A stretch of 64,000 nucleotides of DNA from Heterostelium album PN500 (lineage: Eukaryota > Evosea > Eumycetozoa > Acytosteliales > Acytosteliaceae), in assembly GCF_000004825.1 (NCBI RefSeq), contig NW_008805089.1, positions 744,001-808,000 on the forward strand, given 5' to 3'. The position numbers and the translations under genes are program-made. Under the pieces are notes generated by a model. The model did not search any database. It was not told the DNA's origin and was given only the letters and a program-made list of their open reading frames with translations. Positions 1 to 12,897 of the stretch are shown piece by piece (position 1 is the first letter of the stretch; each line of letters begins with the position of its first letter).

Positions 1-1339
1 ATTTTGAAGGTGGTAGTTATTTTATTGTTGTTGTTGGTTTTGTTTTGGTTGTTGATGTGTTTAGTTAAGTTTGTGTGTTAAACAATATTTTTTGATTTTG
101 TCAATGTTTTTTTTTTGTCACACTTTAATTAAATTTTTAATTTTTATTACTATTTTTGTTTTATATTTTTATATTGTGATTGATTAATTGATTTTTGATT
201 TGATCATTTACTTTTATCTATTAACTCACTCTGCTTCTTTGCACTCAGAATGATTGATTGTTTGTTTGTTTGAGAATGATAGGGTACGAATATTTATATT
301 AATTAAGTTATAATTATTATTATTATTTTTAATTTGTTTTTTATCTTTATTTTGGTGATTTGATTGATGTGTTTTCTAGTTGTTGCAACTTAATAATATC
401 AATTAAAGTGCACTTTGCAAAAAAAAAAAAAAAAAAACAAATTTAATTTCGTGTTTTGATCAAAAATTGTGTTTCTCAATTAAATATCAACACAACACCT
501 GGTGTTAAATTTGAACCTTAAAAAGTGTTCGTACAAAAAAATTCATGGAACAAAAATTGGAGAAGATTTTGTTTTTTTTGTGTTTTCTTTTTTTAGATCG
601 TCATTGCATATGTTTTTTAAACTGTTTGATCACTGACTCAATCGATTATGTACACAAAATAAAAATTTCAACGAGGACCTTCACAGAAATAAAGATGAAC
701 AACTTAAAAAAGTGATTAAAAAAAAAAGGATATTATTTTTTGCCTTAAAAATCCTCAAAGCCAAAGAACATCAATGAATTAACGAAAGGTAATTTAAATT
801 AATCATTACAAAGTTAACAGTTTTAGGCAAACAATTAATATTTATCCGCTTTTAGAAGAAAAAAGACCTAAAGTTATTTTTAGAATTATTTTTTTTTTTA
901 ATTTGGGGCAAAAAAAAATAATAGTTACATTCATTACTATTTTAATATTATTGTTATACTATTGTTGCTGTTGATATATTTTTATCAGTTTGTTCTATAT
1001 TTTTTTATAATATGAAAAGTCTCAAAGTTTTTTATTCATTTGGTAACTTTTTTTCTCGAACCAACTTCCTATGTTGTTTCATTCCCATTTAGGATTGTGT
1101 TATGTCTTATCACATGATCTTCTATTTCATCACCCTATAGTCGGGATGATATTTGTAACACCATCCACAACAAAAAGTTGGTGGCTTGGTTCCTATCATC
1201 TCATCATTTAACGGGTTGACATTGTATGTTGTATTCCTTTTGGGGAGATGTTAGAGAAAACAGAGAGAAAATGAAAGAGTTACTACTATTGATACTCGAC
1301 GTGAATCATTTGAAACTTTTATTTATTATCACTATTTAT
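1..1339. other. intergenic, left edge
   Basis: No coding region can be supported here. The first 1 kb is T-rich with many oligo-T and oligo-A runs. Roughly 1070-1260 is distinctly less A+T-rich and has no matching long open frame; it lies just beyond the 3' end of the minus-strand dihydrouridine synthase gene and might be its 3' UTR or a non-coding RNA, but I see no recognisable RNA family. Confidence 0.5.
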
Positions 1340-2718
1340 TTATTTGTCAGTCGTCAATAGTTCATCTTTTTGTTGTTCTGTTGTTGTTAAATTTGTAGTA
1401 GTTGTTTGATTATCTGTTGTTGTTGTTGTAGTTTCTGTTGTCTCTGTTGATGTCGATTCAAGTTCTAATTTCTTTTGTTCACGTTTCTCTTTGTTTGTGA
1501 TAGTTCTGATCTTTGGTACATTTTCGCGGTATCTTCTATCGATTTCCTCGAGGATATCGTAGAATTGAGGCATCTCATAGAGATGCGCCAGTTTATCACG
1601 TAGATCCTCGTAGTGTTCGCACTCCTTCTTGAGCATCTTGTAAAAGTGTGAACGTACAATCTGATAGGGTGTCGGATACTTCTTGACCATCTCGAGATAC
1701 TCTCTGCAGAGTGTTGTCGATCCGATGCGTTCCGCTCCGTTGAACATCGCCGGATTGTTGAGAATGCCGTCGGCCGACATGACACCGTCGGCACCGGTCT
1801 CCTTGAGACACTCCTCGATGTCCCCCCACTCGCCAACACTGCCATTCGCTATGACGGGAATGACCAGTGCCTCTTTGATTGCACGGATCGCCTTCCAATT
1901 GGCGTGTGGCTGTGTGTGTCCCTTTTGCTCTTTGGTTCGTCCGTGGACGGTGAGAAGTTGACATCCAGCTTCCTGGAGTTGCAACGCCAACTTGATGGTA
2001 TCGTCCAAATTCGGGAGCAAACGAATCTTACAAAAGATTGGCACTGAAAGCTCCTTGTGCAATGCCCTCACCATTGGCAAGATAACATCTGGTTTCTCAA
2101 GCAGAAAAGCACCATAGTTTCCACGACGCGCAATTCCCTGTGGACAACCCAAATTCAAATCGACAGCATCACACTGACTTTCCACCATCTTTGCTGCTTG
2201 TACAATATAATCCACCTCATTTCCACAAAACTAGAATTGAGATATATTTATAGTAGTAAATCAATATCAGTAAATATTTCATCGATGAGTTGCAACTAAA
2301 ACTTCCTACTACTTACCTGTACAACAAGAGGTCGATCTTCTTTGGCTATTTCAAAATTTTCGAGTCTGTAGGTTGCGTTGGTTGCGTAGTTCTTGCTGTG
2401 AAACATCGGAGTGTAGACGAGGTCCGCTCCGTACTTTCGACAGAGCATACGGAATGCGAGGAAGGTATGGTCGATCATCGGTGCCACAACGTGTTTCGGT
2501 GACTTGAGTACATCTCTGAAAAATTGATAGCCACCGAGTTTGGTTGTCGGTGTTGTGAACATCGGGATAATCGAATTCTTGTACATCTCTTCTGCGCCTT
2601 CTTTCTCTTCACTCGAAAAGAACAATCTATTGTTGAGGTCCTGAGTGATTACACTGTTACCCTCACCTTCAATACCTGCAATATCCAACTCTCTTGGTCT
2701 TTTTTCACCTCTTGTCAT
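1340..2718 (-). CDS. tRNA-dihydrouridine synthase, Dus1 type
   Basis: Flavoenzyme reducing uridine to dihydrouridine in the tRNA D-loop; Dus1-type enzymes act on positions 16/17. Two exons on the minus strand: 2317-2718 and 1340-2230, intron 2231-2316 with GTAAGT donor and CTAG acceptor, giving 430 aa. The junction restores the family string VVQFCGNE. The TIM-barrel flavin domain fills about residues 45-340; LNLGCPQGIARRGNYGAFLL (residues 160-179) is the Dus1 signature and Cys163 the expected catalytic cysteine. TVHGRTKEQKG follows, then a C-terminal Glu/Thr-rich tail with a poly-Thr run. The start is the only ATG opening the frame, at 2718. Family assignment is firm; the position-specific tRNA target is inferred from family. 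Confidence 0.95.
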
Positions 2719-3195
2719 TTACAATTATTGTATGATAATTTCAAAAAAAGTGATAATAAATAAATCAACAAACAAAAATAAATTATATATAATTTTGAAA
2801 AAACCAACTACTAATATTACAAATTGGTACTAATATATAAATAATGATATATCTTATCTGTGTGTTAATTTATTACTATTTGAATATATTCTTAAAAACG
2901 TCAAAAAAAAAAAACGAATTGTTGAGAAAATTTAATTAATTTGAATTTTTTTTTTTTTTCAAAAGGGTAAATGATCTTTGCAGCCTCATTTCATTGATTG
3001 TTAATTTATTTATTTCTGATTACAATAATTATAAAAGATCTTTTAGTGAGCATTGAATTAAAACCGATTCTATAAAGTTAACAATTTAAATTTCAATAAT
3101 AGCATTAGAATTGTACAGCCATGATATTGGTGGTAAACTTCTATAAAAGATGTTTAGTTTAAGTATTAAAAAAATATATCAAACTATAATTAGTT
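2719..3195. other. intergenic between dus and PH genes
   Basis: AT-rich spacer between two minus-strand genes. It must hold the promoter of the dihydrouridine synthase gene and the 3' end of the PH-domain gene. Only oligo-A/T runs are visible; no RNA gene or repeat was recognised. Confidence 0.5.
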
Positions 3196-4993
3196 TTATT
3201 TTATTGGTTGTGGGGCGTTTGTAGGAGCAGCTGAGGCAGCGGGTTGTTGTGGATATGGATATTGATATGGCGTTGGCTGTTGTCCTGGAGCTGGATATGG
3301 ATAGGGTGGTTGACCTGGTTGCATTGGTGGGTATTGGTATGGATATGGTTGACCTGGTTGCATTGGTGGGTATGGATAGGGTTGTGGTTGACCTGCTGTA
3401 CCAGGTTGTTGTGGTTGTCCAGGTGCTTGTTGTGGTGGATATGGGAATGGTTGTTGTCCAGGTTGCATTGGTGGATATCCTGTAAATGGTGGTTGTCCAG
3501 GTGCTTGTTGTGCTTGAGGATTATTTGGATCGGCGTTGGGTGCTGGTGGTTGTTGTCCAGGTTGCATTGGTGGATATCCTGGATATCCATATGGGTAATA
3601 GTATCCTTGTGGTGGATATCCCATAAATTGTTGTGGTGGGTAGTAAAATCCTTGTTGTTGATTTGGATCGTTTGGATTGAATGGTGGTTGTTGTTGTTGT
3701 TGACCAGTTGGTTGAGCAGGTGGAGCGGCTTGAACAGGTGCAGATTGAATTGGAGAAGTTTGAGCAGGTGCAGTTTGTACTAGAGGGGCAGCAGCTGGTT
3801 TGGCAATTGGTCCTTGTCCCTTTAGTGGTTGTCCAGGTAGTTGTTGTGGATTTGGTTGTGGGAGTGGTTTAGATGCACCTGGTTGTGGTGGTGGGTATTG
3901 TGGTGGTGGAGCACCTGAGCCATTCTCGGTTGGTTGTGTAGCGGGTGCTGATACAGCTGCGGGTTTCAAATTTAATTGAGAACCTTGATTTACAGCTGGT
4001 AGTTTTCTTGGTGGACCACCGGTAGTCTGGGGTTGACCAACGGCGACTGGACGTGCAGCTATATTTTGTGGAGCCATTGGACCGGTAGTTGGTCTTGGTG
4101 GAATGAATTGTGGTGGACCGCTGATGGTACCACTTGATGGACGAGTTCCTTGAGCAGGTGCTTGATTTAAATTAATATTGGTTGGGATTGGTCCACCTCC
4201 GATGGTTGCGCTTGTTGGTCTTGTTTGGGGAGGTGGTGTAGCTGATTTGGGTGGTGAGGATTGTGCAGTATTTGCAACAATAGGTGTTGGTTGAGCGACA
4301 ACTGGTGTTGGTTGAACGACAACTGGTTGAGTTATTGGTTGAATCGGCTGAATTGGTTGAATGGGTACAATTGGTGTTGGTGTTGTTATATTGGATTGTG
4401 AGGATTGTTTTTGAAGTTGAGCGGGTGGAATATTTGGATTTGGTTGTTGTATACCAGAGAGATTTAATTGGCTTATCGATTGAACAATCTGGACGGCTGG
4501 CAGACCCTTCAATATATTTAAATTCTTTTGGACTGCTTCAACCCAAAGAGTGGCTTCCTCCTTTGTGTCCGATACACATGGGTATGTTCTCTTTGATGTA
4601 ATAATATGAAACTCTTTAGCGTGAACCAATTTAACCTCTGACTTTTCGTCCAATTCAAAGAAACCTTTACAAAATAGATCCTATTTTTAAAAAATAATAA
4701 AAAATAAACATTTTTGTCAGTTAATTTACTCAACAATTATCAACTTAATAGCAAAACACATACTCCTTTATATTTGAAATAGAAAACTTTCTTTCCTTTC
4801 AATAAGAACCATCTTTTCTTTTTCGATTTGACGCTTCCTCCCTCTTTGACCAAATATCCCTCAATATCTGGATTGTTACGATCATCCAAATTTACTTTTC
4901 CCTATTTATTAAATTGTTTAGATTCAATCATTCTGATTTGAGGATGATAAATTAATAATGAATCACAATTATACTTACTGCAGTCTTTCCCAT
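3196..4993 (-). CDS. PH-domain protein with Pro/Gln-rich tail
   Basis: Three exons on the minus strand: 4979-4993 (15 nt coding MGKTA), 4764-4901 and 3196-4680, all phase 0, giving 545 aa. Residues about 18-115 form a pleckstrin-homology domain (IEGYLVKEGG, KKKRWFLLKGKKVFYFKYKG, ending in the helix EEATLWVEAVQKNL), so binding of phosphoinositides or a membrane partner is the likely role. From about residue 120 the chain is low-complexity Pro/Gln/Thr, ending in repeats of the type GYPPMQPGQQ, similar in style to tails of annexin VII and other dictyostelid proteins that self-associate. No enzymatic domain is present. The PH call is firm from its fold pattern; the ligand and partner are unknown. 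Confidence 0.9.
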
Positions 4994-5763
4994 TATTTTG
5001 ATTTAATGTCTATTAAGTTTATTATTTATTTGTAAAATTGGTTGGAGTTTTATATTTAAGAAAAAAAAAAAAAATTTTAGAAAAAAGAAAAGTTAGTTCT
5101 AAAAATAATTATTGATTGTTGAATATGATATGATTATTTATATAAATATATGATTATATGTATGAATGAATATGAAATGATATTTTAAGGATTGCTTATA
5201 TTTGCATAGCATAAAAATGTGTAATGTATATCTGTTAATGTGGTGTTTGATATTAATATGATCAATAGCAGGTGGTATTGTTTTGCTGCAGAAATCCTGT
5301 TTGGCAAAACTGACTGTAATCAATATTTTAAAAAAAAAATTATTATTAATTAGATAATTATTATTTAGGAGACCCTCAAAAAAACAAAAAAAAATAGTAT
5401 TTTTTTTTATCTAATTAGATTTTAATTGCTTTGGTTTGATGTCATTTTTTGGTGCCCGAAAAAGCCCCCTAATTACTTAAAAGACCACTCAAATTTCACA
5501 CTAAAAAAATTCACACACATCAAAAAAACCAATCTCATCGGCCTCAGTGTTTCTCAAAACACATTTTTAAAATTGCGATTTTTAAAAAAGGGTACAATAG
5601 CGTTGCAAATGAAAATTGATCACCATCAAACCATTTTGCAATGTAAGTGGTCAAATATGATTCAAAAAAAAAAAAAACAAAACAAAAAACTGTTTGAAGT
5701 TATAAACTAAACTAGTTTGTTTGTTATTATTATTTCCGGTTATTTTATTTGTATAAAATTGAC
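4994..5763. other. intergenic upstream of PH gene
   Basis: Contains the promoter of the PH-domain gene and the 3' flank of the Arg/Glu-rich gene. About 5440-5560 is less AT-rich (GCCCCCTAATTA, then CACACATC and CATCGGCCTCAG) and resembles a stretch near 9090-9190 at about the same distance upstream of another gene. No gene is supported; the open frame near 5426-5710 is low-complexity. Confidence 0.4.
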
Positions 5764-5840
5764 TTAGTCATAGCTGTCATCACTTTCGTCACTGGTGTCA
5801 GAGTGATGTGATTTCTTTCTCTCTCTTTTCAATTGTTTCT

Positions 5841-6950
5841 TTAGTTTTTTCTTTTCTTTTTTAAGTTTCTTTTTTTTTTCTCTTTTCTTTTTCGTCTTCT
5901 TCTTGATTTTTCATCCTCTGACGATGATGACGACGACGAAGAAGACGATGAAGATGAGTTTAGAGATGGAGATGGAGATCTTTTATATTTATTATTATTA
6001 TCACTATCACTATCTTTATTATTATTATCATCATCTTTGTATATATCTAAATCTATACCATATTTACTATTAAGATTCTTAATTAGATGCTTATCTTTGA
6101 CTTCATCATGAACTCTACTACCGATACGACCTCTTCCTCTGACAGCAGTAGTTTTCAAGATCTCTGGAATATCATCGTCAAACTCTTTGTCTTGATTGCC
6201 ACGAGAGTGTGAATTGTTATTATCTACATTGTCATCATCATCAAAGTATCTCGATCTACTATTATTATTACCACCAAGTGATGCAGAATTACTACTACTA
6301 TTATTACTGTCAAAAAGAGATTTCATTCTATTTTTATGGCTAAGTTCTCTTTGTATAGATAGTCTTTCTCTATCGGTTTCCCATTGATTTCTAACATCTC
6401 TTACTCTTTCTCCATCTCTGCTGTCTCTATCTCTGTCTCTATAACTATCTCTATAACTATCTCTTTCTCTTTCTCTTTCTCTTTCTCTGTCTCTATCTCT
6501 GTCTCTATCTCTTTCTCTTTCTCTTTCTCTGGTTTGATATGGCTTATATCTATCTCTCGATGATTTCAACTTTAGTTGATCTCTTAGTTCTTTTTCTCTT
6601 TCTTGTCGCAACAACTGAGTGTTGTGGTCTACAGTTTTATTGATAACATTCTCTAGGTATGTGATGCTCGGGGATGCATTTCTACCACTAAACTTATCAT
6701 TGAACGCATAGTTACTTTATCAATTGAGTTATAATATTATTAGTATTTAATATTAATAAAAAAAAACGACTACCTAATATAATGATACATACAGATCATG
6801 ATTATTACTTGATTTAGATGTGTTCAAATCACTATCTACCTTTTCTATATACTTTTTATTAGTGCCATTTTTCAATAATGACCTTATATATTCATCATTT
6901 AATTCTAATTTCTCCAACAATTCTTTGTCTTTGATCTTTTTTTGTTCCAT
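5841..6950 (-). CDS. Arg/Glu-rich (RE/RD) nuclear-type protein
   Basis: Two exons on the minus strand: 6793-6950 and 5841-6714 (343 aa as it stands). I do not recognise the family. The N-terminus (MEQKKIKDKELLEKLELNDE) is charged and helical. A middle block is almost pure RERERDRDRD, followed by Ser/Asn-rich and Asp-rich stretches, poly-Ser, and a Lys/Arg-rich tail. Such alternating Arg-acidic repeats are typical of splicing-associated nuclear proteins, which is the best guess. The reading frame ends just after a 10-base A run (plus-strand T run 5870-5879). In another frame the same strand continues to a stop at 5764-5766 with an acidic end HHSDTSDESDDSYD, so the true C-terminus is probably longer. 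Confidence 0.7.
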
Positions 6951-7242
6951 GCAATAAAAAAGAACTCAAACAAATTAATCAAGTCGTTCCAAGCTTTTTT
7001 TGAAATTTTTTTTTGAAAATCAAAAAGCACAATTTACGAACTATAACCATTTCAACCAATAATCATATTGACTGTAGGATTAAATCTAAAATCATTGAAT
7101 CATCATCATTATATTGATCCCTAATATTAAAGTTATTATTTTGATTGAACAGTGTATTTTTATTTCATCGATTAAAATATAAGCTGTATATATATATTAA
7201 AGTATATTGTATAAAATATTATTTTTAGAAGTAATATAAAAG

Positions 7243-8639
7243 TTAATAAGGTGATGTTTCATCATATAGAGAATCAAATGTTTCCTCGCAGATCAATGAA
7301 TCACTTGTAGAGACAGATCCTGATTTAACGGATTTCTGTCGAAGATTATTCCATAGTCCAACGGTCATCAGTTTATGACCATCGCTGTTTGGATGGAAAC
7401 AGTCGACGGGTGAGAGCAACGATGCTGGGAATGTTGTATTCACCAAGAATGGTTGATAGATGACACCAACTGTTGTTGTTTGTTGGTCGACGTTTGATTT
7501 CCATGTTTGAATGGCATTTCTCATTCCTTGGTTGGCAGCATTGATGATACCAGTCAAAACTGTAGATGATTGTGTCCACAGGCAAGGACAAATATTATTG
7601 TTTTGATTATAGATCTTGCAATTGGAGGAAGTGTCACTATAAACTAATTCAAATCAACAAAAAAACTTTGTAAGTATATTTATAATATAAATGTTTTTTT
7701 AAAACAAATGTTCAATTTTACTTACATTGATTTAATTGTGGTAATGCAATCATATTGATGATTGTTCTGTGGTTGAATGATATAGTGATATTATTTAAAA
7801 TTTCAAGATAATATGATCCCCAATATACTGGGTTCAATTGAAATTCTGCATCGATTGAAGTACACATGCTACATGCTTTGAATATTCCAATATAAATATT
7901 CAAAAGTTTCCATTTGTTTTGGAAATTGGTTGATCCATAATATCGAATAGCTTGATTATTAAGAAAGCTATTTTAAAATAAATAGTTTATTAATTAAAAT
8001 GATAAAAAAAAAAGAAAAAGAAATATTATATTTTACTTACTTCATCTGATTATTTAGATTTTCTTCATTTCCTTTAGAGGCACCATTCAAACCATCATAA
8101 GAAGGATAATAAACCCCGGGTGCTCTGACTCCATTTAATAGATTAGAGGAACCACCATGAAACTGTGAGCCTATCGATAGTGAAAACAGATTTTTAATTG
8201 TCCATGCATTTGTGGTGTTACCATTTACGAATGAAAATCCTCGATATTCATTTACAGAGAGTGTTGTTGAATCACCGGCACCATAACCTCCTAATACTGT
8301 ATCACCAGCTGATAGAATAATTTCAATATCCTAAATTTCAAAAAATTGTTAGTAATTTCTTTTTTAAAAAATTATTTTTTTTTATTTGGAATATATTTAA
8401 ATACAAATATTCCATTCCAACCAACTATTGTTATTTCCTATAGAAATATATATAGATTGGAAAATAATATTTTTATGGTTTTTAAGAAATTGAATATTTT
8501 AAGGATTTACAGCAAACAAAACATTCTTGGCAGTGGTCGGAAAATAGTATGATTTCATTCCAGAATCACAAACTGGAAGTATTGCTTGAACGGATAATAA
8601 AATATTTGATAATATAAATAGAATAGAAATATAATTCAT
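7243..8639 (-). CDS. secreted GDSL/phospholipase B-like protein, degenerate catalytic site
   Basis: Four exons on the minus strand: 8511-8639, 8041-8330, 7726-7967, 7243-7643 (353 aa). A signal peptide covers residues 1-19 (MNYISILFILSNILLSVQA). The fold matches SGNH/GDSL lipases close to animal phospholipase B1. The first block reads LSAGDTVLGGYGAG, so the nucleophile position is Thr54 instead of Ser. The usual GGND block is replaced by NIYIGIFKACSMC (about 163-174). The last block, DCFHPNSDGH with Asp301 and His304, is kept. Several extracellular cysteines fit a secreted protein. It may be a non-enzymatic paralogue or have an altered activity. Confidence 0.85.
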
Positions 8640-10014
8640 TTTTAAAAAAATAGTATTTAATGTTATATAGATATTTGTTTTTAAGATACAATTTCTTTTT
8701 TTATTTGGTTTTATTTTGTTTTGATATTGATTTAGGCCATTCCTATTTCAGTATTTATAGGTTTTTAAAGTTCGATAAGTATATCTTTTTTTTTGATAGG
8801 CCTCTATATATGTTGCTATTTGGGATTTCAAAAGATTAATGTGTATCACAAATCTTAATATATGATTTATTAATCTCATGAATGATTAATTTCTATCACA
8901 CATGTTTCCATTTAAAATTAGCAATGATTTAAAAAGGTTCAAAATCTATATCGATCTTTAAGTCTTGGACCCAAAGCTAACTAGTACTAAGAACATACAT
9001 CAAAATTAGCCACTATAATTTCAAAAATAGTCCCAAAAACCTTTTTTATTTATTTATAAAACAGTAAATTTACTTAAGGTTTCATTGATCAAACCCCCTT
9101 AATTGATGGCTCAAACAATTTAAGATTAGACAGTTTTTTTTTTTAATATTAAGGTTACAAAAACACACAATCAAATCAGCCTCCCCTCAGAATTTGTAAA
9201 TTAGTGTTTTAAATGAAAAAAGAAATTTAAATTAAACTAATTTAACAATAACAAATTTGAAAAAGTTAAATGAATTCTTCATACATATGATCTAACAAAT
9301 GAATGGTTAGTTAGTTTATTTGTTTAGAAACAAACATTAATCTTACAAAATATGTATCTTTTTTTTTTTTTGCAAGAAATTTAAAAAATGAATAAAATTT
9401 TTTGTTTGTTTTATTTTTTTTATTTTTTTGTTTTTTTTTTTGATCAAAACAAAATTTTCAATCTAATAATTTAAAGGTTTATTTTTAGAATTCAACAAAT
9501 AATAATAAAAAGAGAGAAATAAAGATTGAAAATTATTTTTTGTTCTTGTTTTGTCAAGATTTTCTTCATTTTTCAACTCACTTTTATTTCAATTATTTGT
9601 TTAAATTATTTTATAAATTTGTGTGTTTTTTTTTTCTAACATTCTAATTTTTGTTTTTTTTTTTTTTTTTCCCTGTTTGATTGATTGATTGATTGCCTTT
9701 TCACATCATCATACATATCATAATCACATAATTATATCTTAACTTATATCTTAATTTTTATCATCATTTTTAATATCGTTGTATCATTTTTGTTTTTTTA
9801 TTTTTATTTTTTTATTAAGTCAATCAACAGTTTAGTTCATTCATTTTTAATATAATAAAGTAGATCGTATTGTTGTTATTATTATTATTTCAACCAATTG
9901 TTATCAATTAGATTATCAACAGTCATTATAATATATTTTTATTTTAAATAGGTAATATTTGTTTTTTTTAATTTAAAAATATATATATACATATATTTAA
10001 TAAAAGAAAAAGTA
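8640..10014. other. divergent intergenic region
   Basis: Shared upstream region of the GDSL-like gene (minus) and the SSXT-Myb gene (plus). Very AT-rich with long T runs near 9360-9440 and 9650-9670. A less AT-rich patch lies at about 9080-9190. No gene or RNA is visible. Confidence 0.5.
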
Positions 10015-12897
10015 ATGAATACAATTGCAAATAATGTGATGACACCTTCACCATCACTATCATCTACTACAACAACAACCTCAAATGCTCCTGCACCAGC
10101 AAAAGCAAATACAATATACACACAAGAAGCTGTTAAAAAAGTAAGTAATATTCCGACTTAGCTTATTAATTAATTAAAACTAATATTAACATTCAACAAT
10201 AATAAATAGATATTAGAGGAGAACCAAATTCTTATTTCTACTATATTGGAGAATCAGAATTCAAATAGATTACAAGATTGCGTTGGGTATGTGTTTAAAT
10301 TAACAACATCAATCTTAATATTATTATTATTATTGTTTTTATTATAGCTGTATTAATTAATCTCTTGATTATTTTTTAATTATTATGAAATGAATAGATA
10401 TCAAATAAAGTTACAAAACAATCTAGTTACACTTGCAACTGTTGCTGAATCTCAAAAACAACATGTATGTTATTATTATTATATAATAATTGATATACTT
10501 TTTTATAAATATTAATCTAATGATCATGTCTGTTTTATTAAATAGCAAAACAATCTATCATTGCAAGCTATAGCTACACAGAAGGGTGGTGCTAATACAG
10601 GGCAACAACAACAAGCTCAAGCTTCACAGCAACAGCAACCACAACAACAACAACAAGTACCACAGCCAAATACACCTCCACTATTGAATGGTCAAGTTGC
10701 TCAACAGCAACCAATGCAACAGAATCCAACACAACAACAAACTAATCCTCAGCAACAGCAACAGCAACAACCTAACCAACAATCACCTACCTATGGATCA
10801 CCAGTGGTAAACACAGGTAATGCAGCTCTTCACATGAAACCCAATAATATGGTTTCACAAACACAACCACAGCAACAACAACAACAACAACATGCCATTC
10901 CAACTCAACAACAGATGGTGGGACAACAACAACAACAACAACAACCTAACCAACCACAGGAAATGCAATCACCACAACAACAACAACCTAACCAACAACA
11001 ACAACAAGCAATGCTAAATCAAACATCCCCGCAACCAAATACACCTGTTCCTTATTATTATCAGCAACAACCTAACCAACAACAACAACAACAACAACCC
11101 AATCCACAGCAACTTGGCCAACCACAAGCTAATAATAGTCCTGTTGCTCAGAAACCACAACAACAACAAGGATATCCAGGACAGTTACCACAACAACAGC
11201 AACAACCTATATACCAACAACAACAACCTCAACCACAACCCAATGCAATGTCACCACCAGTCAATCAACAACAAGCACAACTTGCATCACCTCACCAAAT
11301 ACACTCACCACATCAACAGCAACAACAAACCACCACGACCAATACTGTAGTGCAACAAAACTCGCCACTCGTACAACAGTCGATGATGGTAAATAAGCCA
11401 ATGGCAAACATCGGACAATCCGTTCAGCAACCAAATAGCCACTCACCAATACAATCACCCATTCAACAGCAACAACAACCTTCACCAATGCAACAGCCGA
11501 CTCAACAACAACCATCGCCAAACTACCAACAACAACAACCTCAACAGCCATCTCCCATCCCACAACAACAACAACAACCAGCTCAACAACAACAACAACA
11601 ACAAGCTCAAACACAATCACTGGTTGCCCAGCTTCAACAACAGATAGTACTTTTGCAGCAACAACTTAATTCAATACCTCAGAAATATCAACATTTACAA
11701 CAACAGCAACAACAACAAGCTATTCAACTTCGAGAACTCAATAACTACTACGCACAAGTTCCTATTACTCCACAAATACAAGCACAGATCACTAACATGC
11801 AAAACTCACACAATCAATACCAACTCGCAATGAATCAACTCCAACAACAACAAGCACAACTCAGTCAACAACTACAAAATACACAAGCACAACTACAACA
11901 AGCACAACAACAACAACAAGTACAAGCACAACCACAACAACAACAACTACATATTGAACAACAATCAACTACTCCTCAACAAGTAAATCAACAGCAACAA
12001 CAACAACAACAACTATCTCAACAACAACAACCTGTTTATATGCAACAACCTACACAACAAGCAATCCCAGTCAATATATTCAACCAACACATAAAGAATT
12101 TCCAAGATCAACTTCAAAATTCAAAGAATCAAATACAAAATGTCACTCAGATGCTCACACAATTCCAAGCTATTCCACAACCATGGCAACCACAACAACA
12201 ACAGCAATACACACAATTCCAGGTTCAGCTGAAGAGCTTTACAGACCATGCCAACTACCTCCAACAGATTCTAACATCACCTCCACAACAACAACAACTC
12301 ATTATCCAACAACTTATAATGCAACAACAGCTACAACAACAGCAACAGCAACAACAGTTAATGCAGATGTCACAAGCACAGCCAGGACAACAACCACTAC
12401 CACTCCAACAGCAACAACAACCACTCCAACCACCTCAACAATCGGTACCGGCAGCAATCCATCTGAAACAGCCATCGTCTCCACCCAACACAACAACACC
12501 AGCCACACAAAAAGTCGATAAAAAGGGTAAAGTCAAAGAGAAGACCTCCCACTGGACACAAGAGGAACACCAACTGTTTTTGGAAGCGGTTGCAAAGTTT
12601 GGAATCAAAGATTACCACTCTATTGCTGCGCACGTCAAATCTAGAAACCACCATCAAGTCAGAACACATGTCAATACCTACCTCAAGAACCAAAAGAAGA
12701 AAGAACTCAGTGCCTCCAACACCTCTGTTGGTAGCAGCAGTAGCAATATCGTCAATACACCAACCACCAATCCACCAACTGGAAACACTCCACTCAACTC
12801 CTTTGTCACCGAAGGTTTTTCGTCACCATCATCCGCTCAAACACCAAGTTCACCTCCTTCTCAAGCATCTCCTGATATTAATACATTGATACAATAA
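10015..12897 (+). CDS. polyQ protein with SSXT (SS18) and Myb domains
   Basis: Four exons: 10015-10140, 10210-10286, 10398-10464, 10546-12897 (873 aa). Residues about 38-92 match the SSXT/SNH domain of SS18 and plant GIF co-activators (ILEENQILISTILENQN, then GYQIKLQNNLVTLATVAES), a domain that binds SWI/SNF-type remodellers. A Gln/Pro-rich region of over 600 residues follows. Near the C-terminus (about 756-812) there is one Myb/SANT repeat of SHAQKY-like type: SHWTQEEHQLFLEAVAKFG, then HHQVRTHVNTYLK. The protein therefore seems able to reach DNA and recruit a remodeller by itself. The SSXT domain is encoded across three small exons, which simple frame scanning misses. Both domain calls are firm; the targets are unknown. 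Confidence 0.92.

Noticed and set aside
1596-1964. Additional minus-strand frame inside the dihydrouridine synthase exon
   Set aside because: Overlaps a firm coding exon in another frame and shows no family features.
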